Assembly: GCA_963576725.1 (NCBI GenBank)
Contig: OY755243.1
Span: 74,608,106-74,672,105 of the forward strand
Origin: Azorinus chamasolen
Taxonomy: Eukaryota > Mollusca > Bivalvia > Cardiida > Solecurtidae
DNA length: 64,000 nucleotides
Direction: 5' to 3'
Numbering within the stretch: position 1 is the first letter of the stretch; every line of letters starts with the position of its first letter. Positions 1-10,860 of this stretch are shown piece after piece. The notes under the pieces are model-generated. The model searched no databases, was not told where the DNA came from, and worked only from the letters and a program-made list of their open reading frames with translations. A program made the position numbers and the translations under genes.

Positions 1-37
1 AAACAATATGTCTCCCCATAAATGGGGGAGACATAAT
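1..37. repeat. Short palindromic repeat tail
   Basis: A palindrome (tctccccat / atgggggaga) preceded by 'aaacaatatg'. The same arrangement, an 'acaatatg' lead-in followed by a C-run/G-run palindrome and 'cataa', closes the tandem array at 5.64-6.97 kb, so this is probably the end of another copy of that repeat whose body lies outside the window. Confidence 0.55.
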
Positions 38-1837
38 GAAACCATAGATCCAGATGGTAAAAAAAAATACTTTAAGTCCTTTGATATTTTCTCTCTGTGG
101 TCATAACATTACGTCATGAAACACTGCATATTTCCGCATTACGCATATAGAAAATAGTTCTCTCGAAACCTAGCCATTGTGCTCATATTTAACATACAAA
201 GAACTGGTGTTTTCTCTTGATACTTTGATTTTCACAAAATATAAATCGTTAAGTCATGGTCCTTTGAATTTCTGACGGTAGGTCCCTTTCAAAACAACCA
301 AAGATGAATCAAATTTGACCTCGACATTGCTGCTGTTTAAATATAGAATTCCATAATAATTAGTGTGCACATGAACAACGGAATCGTTTATTTTAAATTG
401 TTTGCAATGCGGAACTGGCGGCATATTCAAGATACTTTGGCTGATTTGTGTATTTGATGAGAATGATGATAGGCCAAGTGGACGTGCAAATGGAAAATAT
501 CAGGAGCGACACTCTACAGGCATGTTTGGAATTCGCAAAGAGTCCTCAAGTGGTCTAGAGTGGGTGGGGCGAATTCTCATTCAGGGACTGTCCTTGAAGA
601 ATTGAAGAATACTGCCGCTTCTGATTGTCGGACGAGTCGGCAATAGCTTCCGACACTGGTTTCATTCTGATGACCGGACTTTTTCATCATTTCCCTGGTT
701 TTGAGACCAGCATAGGCAAACAGTTAGTGCATGGTTGCGATCTCCCGGACACAGTGGTTTGTGTAAACTTTTGACGAAACCAGCCTCACTCAGCAGAAAT
801 TGTTTTCATCATTTTGATCAAGACACTCTCATAAAACAGGCCTGGATGTGTATGATTCTTCATAATCGACTGAACGTTTGGGTTACTGAATGAAATCGTT
901 CGATCCCGGGTGCAGTTTTATCAGGTATGTTTTCAGAGATTTACAGGACATGTTTCCTCTTGATTACTGTACAACTAATGTTTGAATCGTTGTTCTTGAT
1001 AGTGTCTCCTTTGCGAGTTTTGGTGTTCTTGATTGTACGCCAGCTGGCAAAATTAAACACCAGCCTCGTCATGGAAAAACAAAAGATGACTGTAACGCTG
1101 TTCTGTATATGGTGTTTCCTGCATCACTCATAAATTGTACTTTTGTCAGAGATCTTCGGTTTTCTATGTACATGTATACCAAAAAGAGCGAAATTCAAGG
1201 TTATGTCAAACCACACTTTTCTTTGGAAATATTTGTGATATATGGCAGAGAGAAAACCTGAGTTTTTCAGTGTTTTCAGATCATTTTCTGTGATCGGTTG
1301 GTAATGTTAAGTGTTGCCAGGTCTTTCTTAACTAGTTTCAGCATGGATATAAATCTCACAGCTACATGGTTATATACCTTAAATCATATATTTACAGAGT
1401 GCAGGTGCCACATACACCTCAAAACAGAACAGAGGAACAGGAACGTTTGTTCAACGGCAGTGGACTAGATCTACACGTGAAATAAATGGACTTTTGATCA
1501 AATTGTGGGACTTTGCGATATATATTAGAGTAGAATCGCCAGACTCACATTGATTACAACCATAAAGTGTGTTGAAAAAAAACACCATGCAAATTCAAAA
1601 TATTTGACAGTTCATTCAGCCAGGGTCACGTGGACCAATCAGAATGCGTGTTACAAAAATGTTGCATTAGAATTGCTATTTCTTTAGTTTTCTCCCCTTT
1701 TCTTCCAAAAAACATTACCACAGTAACAAACAATTACTGGGCGTTTCAACCGAAGTCAAACTATTTGCATAGGCAATCACAGAATGAAATACAGCAGTGG
1801 CAGCAAAAGAGTTAAAACTGGAGTTCCGTACAACCTG
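38..1837. other. Gene-free stretch
   Basis: I see no exon, RNA gene or clear repeat here. The small open frames have no recognisable domain and no splice context. Later exons of the first PAN-EGF-GON copy should lie here or beyond the window edge if that copy is complete; I searched by eye for the two mid-GON exons and the last exon and did not find them. Confidence 0.5.
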
Positions 1838-2000
1838 TCTTAAACGGGCATTCATTTATTGATCACAGGAGTCTTAAAAAGAAGATTGCTGCTAAATGCG
1901 GGACAAAAGTAATGCAGACATCTACTACATGCGGTTTCTGTATTACTTTTGACCTGTATTAAGCTATCACATGCCATACAGACAGACAATTAGGCATAGT
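1838..2000. mobile_element. MITE family F (copy 1)
   Basis: A foldback element with the signature 'gcgggacaaaagtaatgcag ... ctgtattacttttgacctg...taagct'. Its dyad has decayed. A related element sits at the same distance from the homologous GON exon in the second gene copy (44.34-44.48 kb), so it was probably present before the gene duplication. Confidence 0.6.
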
Positions 2001-2044
2001 TTTTATGACCACAGCTTTAAATAATTTCTACTGTCCGTACTTAC

Positions 2045-2191
2045 AAGTTATGTACTCCTTGGGATAAGCTGTCGTCACATTGTGGCAGTATACTTTGATA
2101 TCGCTTTGAAGTAATGGAGAATACAGCCAATATTCTCCATCACCATATTCCGGCCACATGTGCTTTACCATTTCACATGTTTGGGCAGGGT
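2045..2191 (-). CDS. First GON-domain exon of PAN-EGF-GON gene, copy 1
   Basis: A 147-nt exon with AG acceptor (tctag) and GTAAGT donor, entering and leaving in phase 1. It encodes about 49 residues with the N-terminal GON-domain signature: TCEMVKHM, GDGEYWLY, KVYCHN and YPKEYIT. The GON domain is known from the C-terminus of ADAMTS9/ADAMTS20/GON-1 proteases. The exon is intact and differs from the second copy (44.5 kb) by few residues (W for S after HM, V for M in HN-TT). Downstream exons are not visible in the window, so the gene either continues past base 1 or is truncated. Confidence 0.7.
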
Positions 2192-2373
2192 CTAGAAAAC
2201 AAATCAGCAAAACATGATTAACAAATTCGAGGGCTTCATAGAGTGAAGGAGTTACAATAGTTTTGCACCAATCCCTCGAATTATAAATAAAACGTACACA
2301 AACGCAATAAACAGTCGTTTCAATAAATTACGGACTAAAACTGTCATCAACCTTTTTACTCGTCTTATATGTA

Positions 2374-2513
2374 CAGTAAACCCCGCTAATGCGACCACCT
2401 TAAAGAGGTATAATATGGCTGCTAGATGCAGATGGTAGTTTAGTGTAGGACAAGGGTAATGCAGAAAGCTCCCATGTTTATTCATTAATTGGTCATATTA
2501 GAGGGTTCTACTG
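2374..2513. mobile_element. Mariner/pogo-like MITE flanked by TA
   Basis: It starts cagtaaaccccgctaatgcg and ends with the inverted relative '...attagagggttctactg', flanked by TA. The interior contains the 'aatgcagaaagctcc' core of family F. The second gene copy has the same insertion at 44769, there cut short by another element, so this MITE predates the segmental duplication. Confidence 0.65.
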
Positions 2514-2582
2514 TACTCTTATCTACTAAAATACATGTAGTTGATTATAAGATTACGCTCTTACTGTCATTATAATTGTTAT

Positions 2583-2640
2583 CAGTGGTCACAAAAATAT
2601 CCAACCTGTGATGAACTATTCTGCTATGTCTGAGCCTGAT
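2583..2640 (+). pseudogene. Micro-fragment of a Crypton tyrosine recombinase
   Basis: About 60 bp on the plus strand translate as ISGHKN, then a variant of QSVMNYSAMSE, the same catalytic box as the Crypton on the minus strand at 3.5 kb. Only this block is present. It is probably a piece copied during rearrangement. Confidence 0.6.
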
Positions 2641-3090
2641 ATATTCACCCGCCTTGCCAGATAATATTTCATCCGCCTTGCCAGATAACATTTCTCATTC
2701 AAAGCTAGGGACCAAATATTCTATTTATCATTGTCACGACAGCGAAATATAATTATTTTGTACCGAATGTACCACAAAGTACCGCAAAGTATACCACAAA
2801 GTACCGCAAAGTATACCACAAAACATCCCGACCGTTAAGAAATCGCGGAAGGTATGTGAAATGGCGAGAACAATAAACCCATAAATACATCGGCAGAAAT
2901 TTAATTTAGATGCCTACGTTTACCAGAACTGGATCTATATTTAACAAATGTTCTTGTTTTTATATTAAATCTGGTTAGCAATGCAGTCCACAAAGTCAAC
3001 ATTTTCGTTTTACTCTACACAGTGAATTTTCATGCGCGAACGTTTGTTTCTTCCTCGTCATGCAATTTCGATACCATTTCGGGCTAAACC

Positions 3091-4010
3091 CTACTTACAG
3101 AAGTTGATGTTACAGTTTTGGATATTTAAAACCGCATCTGAAAAGACAGAACTTAACATCGTAATCATTCTGAGGGTTTCTTGATTGAACAACGGTGGAT
3201 TCTCGACTCTACTGGCTCTAGACTGTTGAGAGACTGGGTGGGGGTAAGTTAATGCACAGGTTGTCTTGAGGGCGAATATTGCTAGACCCAGTGGCAGATT
3301 TTGTGACATTTGTGTCCTTATGGCCATCTGAAAGTAATGGGCCAATTAGTTCTGTAGTTGTGGATTCATAGTCACCTAAACAGGATATCCTGGACAGAAG
3401 TGTTGAGCACTCCGTATCGAGGGCTTGGTGCAAAACTATTCTAACTCCATCACTTTGTGAAGGAGTTAGAATAGTTTTGCACCAAGCCCTCGTATGTTTT
3501 TGCTCAGACATAGCAGAATAGTTCATCACAGATTGGACATTTTTGTGACCACCACTGATCGGTATAATGTATGTTGGCGCTATTCCTGCGTGTCTTAATT
3601 GTTGTACTAAATGTTTCCTAGTGGAATGATTTGTGAGATGTTTTGAGGCGTCCAAACCACCGTCCACAGCCATTTATTTAGAAATTCTCCAATTTTCTTC
3701 TCCCCAACCACAGATTTCATAAACCAAATTTCACTAGAATTTCTTTGCGAAGAAGTGCGCGGAGCTATACAAAAAGGGTGATTGGATTCGCAAAAATCCC
3801 GAGGTCTCTTTGCCATATAAAGTTTGTATGTCTCGACTGGACATCTATCTGGGTCAGCAGGGGTGGCGAATATCTTAGGTGTGATCTCTCGGACATCTTT
3901 CACATTTGCGCCAGTCCTGGTCTTTGTCTGACGTTCCGTTAATTCTAGATACTCGAGGTCATCAGAAGATCTTTTTAACGTAATCTCTCCCCATGTAAAA
4001 GTAAGAAACG
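3091..4010 (-). pseudogene. Crypton-type tyrosine recombinase, C-terminal part (broken)
   Basis: Read on the minus strand from about 4010, the frame gives DDLEYLELTERQTKTRTG, PDRCPVETYKLYMAKRP and ESNHPF. A one-base deletion near 3673 follows, then the next frame holds the catalytic HSTR (HxxR), the GGHKN box and the nucleophile candidate in VMNYS. These are the DUF3504-like C-terminal boxes of eukaryotic Crypton/KIAA1958-type recombinases. A 78-nt in-frame palindromic insertion follows the tyrosine, and near 3240 another frame change separates the conserved tail (FSDAVLNIQNCNINF). The N-terminal part lies at 7.48-8.03 kb, about 3.5 kb upstream on the same strand. Not functional as it stands. 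Confidence 0.8.
3417..3492. mobile_element. 76-bp near-perfect palindromic MITE
   Basis: Arms 'tcgagggcttggtgcaaaac...' and their complement enclose a short 'atcactttgtga' centre, flanked by TA on both sides. It sits inside the Crypton reading frame. One arm of a related element occurs at about 2245-2275, beside the first GON exon. Confidence 0.75.
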
Positions 4011-4547
4011 ATTAAGACTGAATTCTTTGCAGTTGAGATTAGCGATTAAGCAGCCTTCCAGGAGTAAACAATGCATTTACAGCATTTTCTCCTTTATGTT
4101 GCTTTATCCCTTCCAAATGCTTTGTTGTGACTACTCATTATGACCGACATTTCTAATGTGTAATCACAAAAATGGGTTTGATGGTGACATAAGGGTTTTT
4201 GTAATTTGAACAAAAAATATTTTATCTGCAGCTCTTTTGCATGTTAAACTTAGTTATGAAGACAGGCGTCCATTTAAAGCAGAATACATCTAAGGCCCAG
4301 TTTGCTTTAATATCAGCTTGTTTTAAGCAAGCTACAATCTGCTAAGACATGGAATAAATTTGTTCTTTGCACTTTCATTACTGTTTAAAAGTGCAACTAT
4401 TATATTTTAGTAGATGAATAAATTAAAGGCATATCTTTTGAGTAATGAGTTCAAATTGCAAGTCATATTTCTAGTATGTCTAGACTAAATAAGGAGTTAA
4501 AAGCGCATTTAAAACAATTAAGTCATGGATTACCGGTTAGTAATACA
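4011..4547. other. AT-rich sequence, nothing recognised
   Basis: No gene, RNA or repeat recognised. It is part of the sequence separating the two halves of the Crypton. Confidence 0.4.
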
Positions 4548-4548
4548 G

Positions 4549-4857
4549 TCGAACTTCGATATCTCGAACTCGGATAACTCGAATTTCGGGATAACTCGAA
4601 CAAAAAGTTCAGTCCTTCCAAAACTTGCAATACACGAATTGTCTCAAATGTATCGCTATAGGTATCTAGAAACACATGTGACAGCTTAATACAGGTCTAA
4701 AGTAATGCTGAAAGCTCCTACAGGAGCTTTCAGCATTACTTTAGACCTGTATTAAGCTGTGGCCTTGAGAAATCGTTCAGATAAGTTATCGGATATCGGT
4801 TATCTCGAACTAATTTGTATGGTCCCTTGACGTTCGAGTTATCGAAGTTCAACTGTA
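4549..4857. mobile_element. TIR element with TATCTCGAA ends, hosting a nested MITE
   Basis: Left end cagtcgaacttcgatatctc and right end ...gttcgagttatcgaagttcaactg, flanked by TA; the word ATAACTCGAA recurs inside both ends. At 4684-4761 it holds a nested family-F palindrome with arms 'gcttaatacaggtctaaagt' and core agctcctacaggagct. A solo right end occurs at about 41988-42048. The ends suggest a mariner/pogo-type non-autonomous element. Confidence 0.7.
4684..4761. mobile_element. MITE family F (nested palindrome)
   Basis: An almost perfect inverted repeat of about 38-bp arms: 'aatacaggtctaaagtaatg...' and its complement, centred on agctcctacaggagct. It interrupts the TATCTCGAA element. Confidence 0.75.
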
Positions 4858-5316
4858 GTTACATATGATCAGATTAAAAAAGAATTTAGTTATTCACTTG
4901 AAAGTTTTGAATAAACTTTTAATCTGATCATAAAAATATTTTAATTTGATATGAACAGGGCAATTTGTAATCAATGATGTTATTTCTTACACTTATATGT
5001 CTTATATTAACAGAAGCTAATTCACTTTTGTAGTCCATTATCTCAGTATCTTATTTAAATCATTTATGATTTGGAGTTTGAGAAATGTTAGAATTTTTGA
5101 AATTATAAATGAAATTTGTGAAATAAATAAAGTATGAGAAACCGAGAAATTCCAACACCCAGCACCAATTTTGGCATTTCATTGTGCTCTCTTTTGAAAT
5201 AAATTGTATTGTTTTAAATTAAAAGCATTGTATATTAAAGTGGGGATTCTTTATTTCAATAATAACAAATTAAAACACAAAAAAATACAGAAAATTTATG
5301 GACAACTCTAATGTAC

Positions 5317-5414
5317 ATGTACGCTCCTGTAGTTTAACTGGTAAACACCTTCGGGCTCACTGCACATTTTGTTTTGGCTTAGAAGGGGTTCTGAGTTCGT
5401 GTCTCAGCAGGAGT
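5317..5414 (+). tRNA. tRNA-like sequence or pseudogene
   Basis: Arms that fit a tRNA cloverleaf: acceptor GCTCCTG with CAGGAGT, D arm GTTT/AAAC around AACTGGT, T arm CTGAG-TTCGTGT-CTCAG. The anticodon arm is not normal: stem CCTTC/GAAGG encloses a 29-nt loop without a clear T33 plus anticodon. It could be an intron-containing tRNA, but more likely a tRNA pseudogene or a tRNA-derived SINE head. Confidence 0.4.
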
Positions 5415-5639
5415 GAAATGCATGTTAATGTAACTTAATGTTGTTTCTAAATTTATTGTAGATTTAAAATTTTATCTATGAAATCAAATACTATTTTCTC
5501 ACATAACTACTCCTGTTTTCAAACAATAGCAAACAATGATCGTGAATATCCTCATCAAAAAAACGTGCGAGATCAATGTCACTATGAAGGCGTTATTACA
5601 TCAATGGAATTCCAAAATTTCTGAAAATGGGTGATCCCT

Positions 5640-6975
5640 CGAAAGCAAAAGTAACAAGATGTGTTTGTGAAGCACTATGCCCCATCGATATGATGTTTGA
5701 CCCTAAAGGATGACCTTGATCTTGACATGTCACCCATCAAACTGTGCAGCTTCATGGGGTGCACATGCATACCACATATCAAGTCTGTATCTCTACTGGT
5801 TCAAAAGTTATGGCCAATGTTAAAGATGGTGACCTTTGACCATGAAGGATGACTTGACCTTGACATGTCATCCCTCAAACTGTTCAGCCAAATAAGAAAC
5901 ATGTGTATACCAACTATCAAGTCTGTATCTCTAATGGTTCAAAAGTTATGGCCAATGTTAAAGTCGGTGACCTTTGACCGTGAAAAATGACCTTGACCTT
6001 GAAATGTCACCCCAAACTGTGCAGCTTCATGAGATACACATGCATACCAAATTTCAAGTCTGCATCTACAGGTTCAAAAGTTATGGCCAATGTTAAAGTC
6101 GGTGACCTTTGACCCTAAACGATGACCTTTACCTTGACATGTTGCCCCTCTAAATGTGCAGCTTCATAAGATACACATGCATACCAAATATCTCTATTGG
6201 TTCAAAAGTTATGGCCAATTTGAAGTTGGTGACCTTTGACCCTGAAGGATGACCTTGACATTTCACGCCTCAAACTGTGCAGCTTCATGAGATACACAAG
6301 CATGCCACATATCAAGTCTCTATCTGTACTGGTTCAAAAGTTATGGCCAATGTTAAAGTCAGTGATTTGACCCATATGTTTGACCTCTGACCTTTAAGGA
6401 TGACCTTGACCTTGACATGTCACCCCTCAAAATGTGCGGCTTTATGAGACACATATGCATGCCAAATATCAAAAGTACAAAAATGAGTCATGCAGGAAAC
6501 ACCACATACAGAACAAACAGTCGCCCGAACAGCAAGTCTCTATCTGTACTTGCTCAAAAGTTATGACCAATGTTAAAGTCGGTGATTTGACCCATGTGTT
6601 TGACCTCTGACCTTTAAGGATGACCTTGACCCTCAAAATGTGCGGTTTAATGAGATACATATGCATGCCAAATATCAAATCTCTATCTGTACTGGCTCAA
6701 AAGTTATGACCAATGTTAAAGTTGCGTTAAAGTTACAAACAAAACCCCCCAGATAATTTGATCTTTGACCCCGACGGATGATCTTGACCTTGACATTTTA
6801 CCCCTCAAAATGTGCGGCTTTATGAGATACATATGCATACCAAATATCAAGTCTCTATCTGTACTGGCTCAAAAGTTATGACCAATGTTAAAGTTGCTGA
6901 CAAACAAACAGACAAACAGACAGGGCAAAACAATATGCCCCCCAGATCTGATCTGGGGGGGGGGGCATAACAATG
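5640..6975. repeat. Tandem array of ~130-165-bp units (GTGACCTTTGACC family)
   Basis: Eight or so diverged units, each carrying 'gatgaccttgaccttgacat', 'gtgcagcttcatgagatac', 'caaatatcaagtct', 'ggttcaaaagttatggccaa' and 'ggtgacctttgacc'. The array closes with gacaaacagacagg, 'caatatg' and a palindrome of C- and G-runs. Shorter copies lie at 19.43-19.83 kb. Non-coding. Confidence 0.85.
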
Positions 6976-7250
6976 CAAAATGAGAAAATTGCAGACTCGG
7001 TTTTATTGAGTCTGTTCATGAACAGTAATTGAAAGTGCAACACTGCTCACGCCCCCTAGCACCGGCTTAAGCAGTATTCAATTTTCAAATAACATCAAAA
7101 CTAATGATCCCGAAGGACCAGAAAATATAACAACACTGAGAATGAAGTATGGGGCGACTTTTTACAGTCGCCACACAAGCACACAATCATATTGCTTAAA
7201 AAAATGCTCAAAACTGTTGGTTATTTGATACAAAAGAACTTGTCCCTTGA

Positions 7251-7372
7251 CGATGTTTGAGACAATCTGGTCTCAACCGAGTCTAGAATTGAAATGTTAT
7301 TAAGCGAGCCTTGGCGAGCTTAATAACTTTTCTATTCTAGACGAGGTTGAGATCAGATTGTCTCAAACATCG
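7251..7372. repeat. Imperfect 60-bp inverted repeat
   Basis: Arms start 'cgatgtttgagacaatctg' and end with the complement; the centre is 'gcgagccttggcgagc'. A few mismatches between arms. A foldback element or MITE of unknown family between the two halves of the Crypton. Confidence 0.7.
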
Positions 7373-7483
7373 CCGTATGACAGATCCTATATAACAATAA
7401 AAAATCACCATTTAAATGTGCCAAAAGTGTTTTATAGAATATCTAAATATCTGCTTGATCAATTGAAAAGAAATCATAGAAAA

Positions 7484-8030
7484 TTAGTTTTCTTTCGTTC
7501 CTCTCAGACCAAATAGGATACAGTTGTTCAACCAGATTGTGTTCAGAAGTGCTTTGAAATTTTTTCTCCCTAAAATGTCTTTTTCATATAGCATGTTAAT
7601 TTCTTCATCAGTTATTGGGCTTGATTTCTTGGGTTTACTGCCTTTTCCGAGTCTTTTTAATGATTTTTGCTTAGCCTTTAACGCATCTCTGCTTAATTGA
7701 AAGACACTGGACTGCTTCCTAAGTATTCTATGCGGGTACGTCTGTCTCCTTAGTTTTCTGTCTATGTTACTGATTATGTTTCTGATGCTAGTCGGTTCAT
7801 AATCTCCCCCGTCCGAATTTTTGATGGATAGGATAAAAATGGCTAAATATGCATCTAAAGCGTCAGGCTCAATCTTGGCCATGGGCTAGTTTTCCCCTTT
7901 CTGTGCAAGAAAGCGTTCAAATTTAGAACAGTCATAAAGAGTGTTCTTTAATGTGTTTGGAATTTCTTCGTTTTCAATCAATTTTCTTACGTCCTTTGGC
8001 GAAATGTCCAAGAATTCTTGATTCCTCAAG
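7484..8030 (-). pseudogene. Crypton-type tyrosine recombinase, N-terminal part
   Basis: On the minus strand from about 8030: FLDISPKDVRKLIENEEIPN, LYDCSKFERFLAQKGEN, then an in-frame TAG (7888 region), then MAKIEPDALDAYLAIF and on to NNCILFGLRGTKEN at 7484. The last block matches the region around box I, whose Arg is in GLRG, of eukaryotic Crypton recombinases, and the first part matches their SAM-like N-terminal domain. The frame then ends and the rest of the enzyme is found only at 4.0 kb, so an insertion or an intron filled with repeats separates them. The internal stop argues for a pseudogene. Confidence 0.75.
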
Positions 8031-8730
8031 CCAGACGGGCTGGTGTCTCTTCCTCCATGGATGTAAATAGGCTGTTTATATCAAGTCCAAATTCAGTGTT
8101 AATTAAACTGTTCGTTGCTTACTTCTATTAAATCTATTCTTTGGGTGGGTGGTTTTTGCTTTCGTCTGGTTGCACAGACTCATCTTGAGGTAAGAAAACC
8201 TCTAATCCCATGTCGAACGATCCGTAAGCAATTGACACTTTTTATAGACGCCGATAGAATAAAAATAGAAAAGACTATAGAATACACGATAGACGTTTTA
8301 TGATTCTTGATGTGGATTTATCTAAACACAGTAATTTCGCGACAAACAACTAGATCTAAGAATATAAGTTATAATATAAATTAGGGAGAATGAAGTGAAA
8401 GAATTATTTAGTTTAATGGGTATCGATTGAAATCAACAAATTCGCTTTGTTCAGTACTCGGTAGACGTAAATTTGTGTATTCACGAAATGAGCGTCTCGG
8501 TGAAAAAAGTAGTTCCGGCTACAGGTCATGTGACCAACTGACATATCAACAAAAAGTTAATCAGGCACCTTGTTATTGTGACATGATAAACTAGAACATG
8601 ACTGTATTGTCTTAAGCGACCATTCAATTATTGAGCATACGAGTCTTGCCCTGCATTAAGCTACCACCTACCTTGCATACCCATATGATACGCTTTCTTT
8701 GGTTATATGTACACACTCGTAAACAACCGT
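8031..8730. other. No gene recognised
   Basis: Sequence upstream of the Crypton fragment. It holds a weak family-F remnant at about 8600-8690 ('tgccctgcattaagctacca'). Nothing else supported. Confidence 0.4.
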
Positions 8731-8937
8731 TCCCCTTTTGATTATTCATGTAAGAAATAATGACATCGTGAATAATTATTTACTTATTTTTTTTTATAAT
8801 TTCATAGATGCACAGGATTCTTTTAGTATTGGTAGCGTAAGATATAATTTCATAAGCAAACACGACAGCCCCTGATCAGACGGCTCCGATCTGGGTCTAC
8901 TCTGTTTGCAAATGTGCTTATATGAAGAAAAGGGTAA
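8731..8937. mobile_element. MITE family C
   Basis: Contains 'gcaaac', 'cagatcagacggctcc', 'gatctgggtctactctgttt' and the end 'cttatatgaagaaaagggt'. Other copies: 17.33, 35.31, 40.31, 51.24, 53.75, 54.70, 56.50 kb. Confidence 0.65.
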
Positions 8938-9054
8938 ACAGATCGTCTGACTTCAGTATCAATACATTATACATACTTTGATGTCGTCATCGTATTAAAG
9001 TTAACCTCAGCTATTCCATCTGATACGTTTCAGCTTTTGAAACACCATTGAACG

Positions 9055-9185
9055 GGTGCCAAACAGTTTGGATCCTGATGAGACGCCGTGTTACTCGGCG
9101 TCTTATCTAGATCTAAGTTGTTTGCAAGTTGTACGTTATATCGCGAACAGCGGAAGAAGGATAAATCTCAACTCCATCAAATATT
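9055..9185. mobile_element. MITE family D
   Basis: Foldback core 'tttggatcctgatgagacg' ... 'actcggcgtcttatctagat' ... 'gtttgc'. The dyad ccgtgttactcgg is family-specific. Other copies: 18.85, 42.15, 44.81, 51.19, 55.80, 61.55, 63.24 kb. Confidence 0.65.
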
Positions 9186-9246
9186 AAACATATGATTATG
9201 GTTTAACTCTGCATGGCTTGTTTGAGAAACTGAATCAAGCAGAATT

Positions 9247-9492
9247 ATTAACCCTTCTCTTGCTGAATTTTAAAACACATTTCTCCTTCTTTACCCATGT
9301 CATGTATAATTACATATATCTTCACCGTGTACAAGTATTTCGCTATGCAATCACTGCTGTGGAGTGCACTGGTTGCACACTCAACTTGTAACTAGTACAG
9401 ACCCTGATGAGACAGCTCCTGCAGGAGCTGTCTCATCTGGGTCTTCACTGTTTACAGGTAGGTATATTAACGTGAATAGCAAGCGAAGGTTT
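9247..9492 (+). mobile_element. MITE family B, TTAA-flanked
   Basis: From ttaacccttctcttgctg to agcaagcgaaggttta; central dyad acagctcctgcaggagctgt with arms agaccctgatgag / ctcatctgggtct. TTAA plus CCC ends is the piggyBac superfamily pattern. Adjacent to a family-A copy sharing the junction TTAA. Confidence 0.75.
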
Positions 9493-9720
9493 AACACCTT
9501 CCCTCCTAATGACGCATTTTGGCGCCTCTATAAAAGTCATATTTTGGAACCATTGTAATAAATAGAGAATTTCTTCCATGAGAGCCAATGCTCTATTTAT
9601 CACAATGGTTTCAAAACTACACAATTCTACAATGTTCCTTTTCTCAAGTAAATGCTCCTTTTCAGTAGATTTCTTAGAAGATGTTGGGTCTAATATAGTG
9701 TAGGAGGGAATGAGTTAAAA
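9493..9720. mobile_element. MITE family A
   Basis: Starts caccttccctcctaatgacg and ends gtgtaggagggaatgagtta. Centre is ggaaccattgtaataaatag and its complement tatttatcacaatggtttc, with a partly degraded dyad. Confidence 0.7.
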
Positions 9721-9966
9721 TGAAGATTGGTCCCTAAATGACGATTTTTGTCATCTATGTTTGTTATTCTCATGTTTGATCAACATGGTCCGATATTATA
9801 AAAAAACCTCTGTACTTTTTTCCAAACACAGAAAAAACATTCTGGGGTTTTCTGCAACCTGTTATTAGCTGGACGTCGCGATATGGATGAAATGCTGCTA
9901 AAGCGGCATAAACTCCCAATACAAACAAACAAATAAACAAACAGACACCTTGAATATGTTACATAC

Positions 9967-10056
9967 CATCAGTACACATGCATATATGCTGAAGTCCCTT
10001 CGACAGGCATTTTTTCCAGGTCGACATGGTTTCTTGGCACAGGCATCGGCCATTTT
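9967..10056 (-). CDS. EGF-like exon of PAN-EGF-GON gene, copy 1 (altered)
   Basis: A 90-nt exon, AG acceptor at 10057-58 and GTATGT donor, phase 0 at both ends. It starts KMADACAKKPCRPG as in copy 2, but relative to copy 2 has a 1-nt and a 2-nt deletion. These keep the outer frame while changing the residues between them (NACRRDFSIYAC in place of the CxC-containing stretch). The EGF CxC pair is therefore lost, which suggests this copy is decaying or re-purposed. No stop is created. Confidence 0.65.
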
Positions 10057-10384
10057 CTTACACAAAAAAACAGCAATAAAGACAATCAGGCTTACCCGAA
10101 AGAACAAAGAGTGGAGCTCCAGACATCTTAACATAATGACCTTAAGAATTAGGAGAGAATGAACTGTCAAGTGAATATGATCGTGATAAATGATAAACAA
10201 ATGATACAAGTCTAAGAAGTGAGTGGGTGATTTGGGTATTACGGCACTACTATGCTACACTACATAGTTCATACAGCGCCAATGACGAACGTATGATGAA
10301 ACGATGATTTCAACCATTATAGTCTGAGAAGTAGTAACTGAAATTTTAAAGACGAAAAGAGAAACAATATGTAAAATGCATTAT

Positions 10385-10860
10385 ATTTTAGAATAAAGAC
10401 CAGTCTCATTTAGAAACGAAATTATGTTCTCATAAGGAACTGTATTAAACAACTTGTTCACAGAATCAACAGTAAAATATTGCAAGATCAACACATTCAG
10501 TAAAATGTTTAACTGTGTATGGTTCTTGACAGACACATTTTGGTTTATCTATATAATAATATGAGGGTGTCCGATGTGACAGCGTGCAAGGACCACATCG
10601 TCTCTTCGTATATTCGCCCGATAATTTAATAGTGCATCGCCAAATGATTAACGGAATGTCGTTTATAGTTAACATAGCTTTTCCGAGAAACTTGCCATTT
10701 GGAGTATAGATCTATACTGTTTAATCAAAGGTTTAAAAGCAGTATATGGTAATTTGAAAATCGCTTCATTCAGATTCAGAGATGATTTGGCCGTTTTATC
10801 TACCTTTTCGTTTCTCCGAATTCCAGAACGGCTAGGTAGACAGCAGAAAACGATATTATA
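10385..10860 (-). pseudogene. LINE 3' remnant: RNase H end and C-terminal Cys/His region
   Basis: Minus-strand frames give FCCLPSRSGIRRNEKVDKTA and SLNLNEAIFKLPYTAF, the C-terminal part of a LINE RNase H domain, then RRDDVVLARCHIGHPH and, after a frame change, DKPKCVCQEPYTVKHF...CVDLA, the C-terminal CxC...H...C region. The same remnant sits at 46.76-47.14 kb in the duplicated intron. Confidence 0.75.

Noticed and set aside
9400..9440. Hammerhead ribozyme, because of repeated ctgatgag words
   Set aside because: The required GAAA block and the third stem are missing; the word belongs to the MITE palindrome arms.
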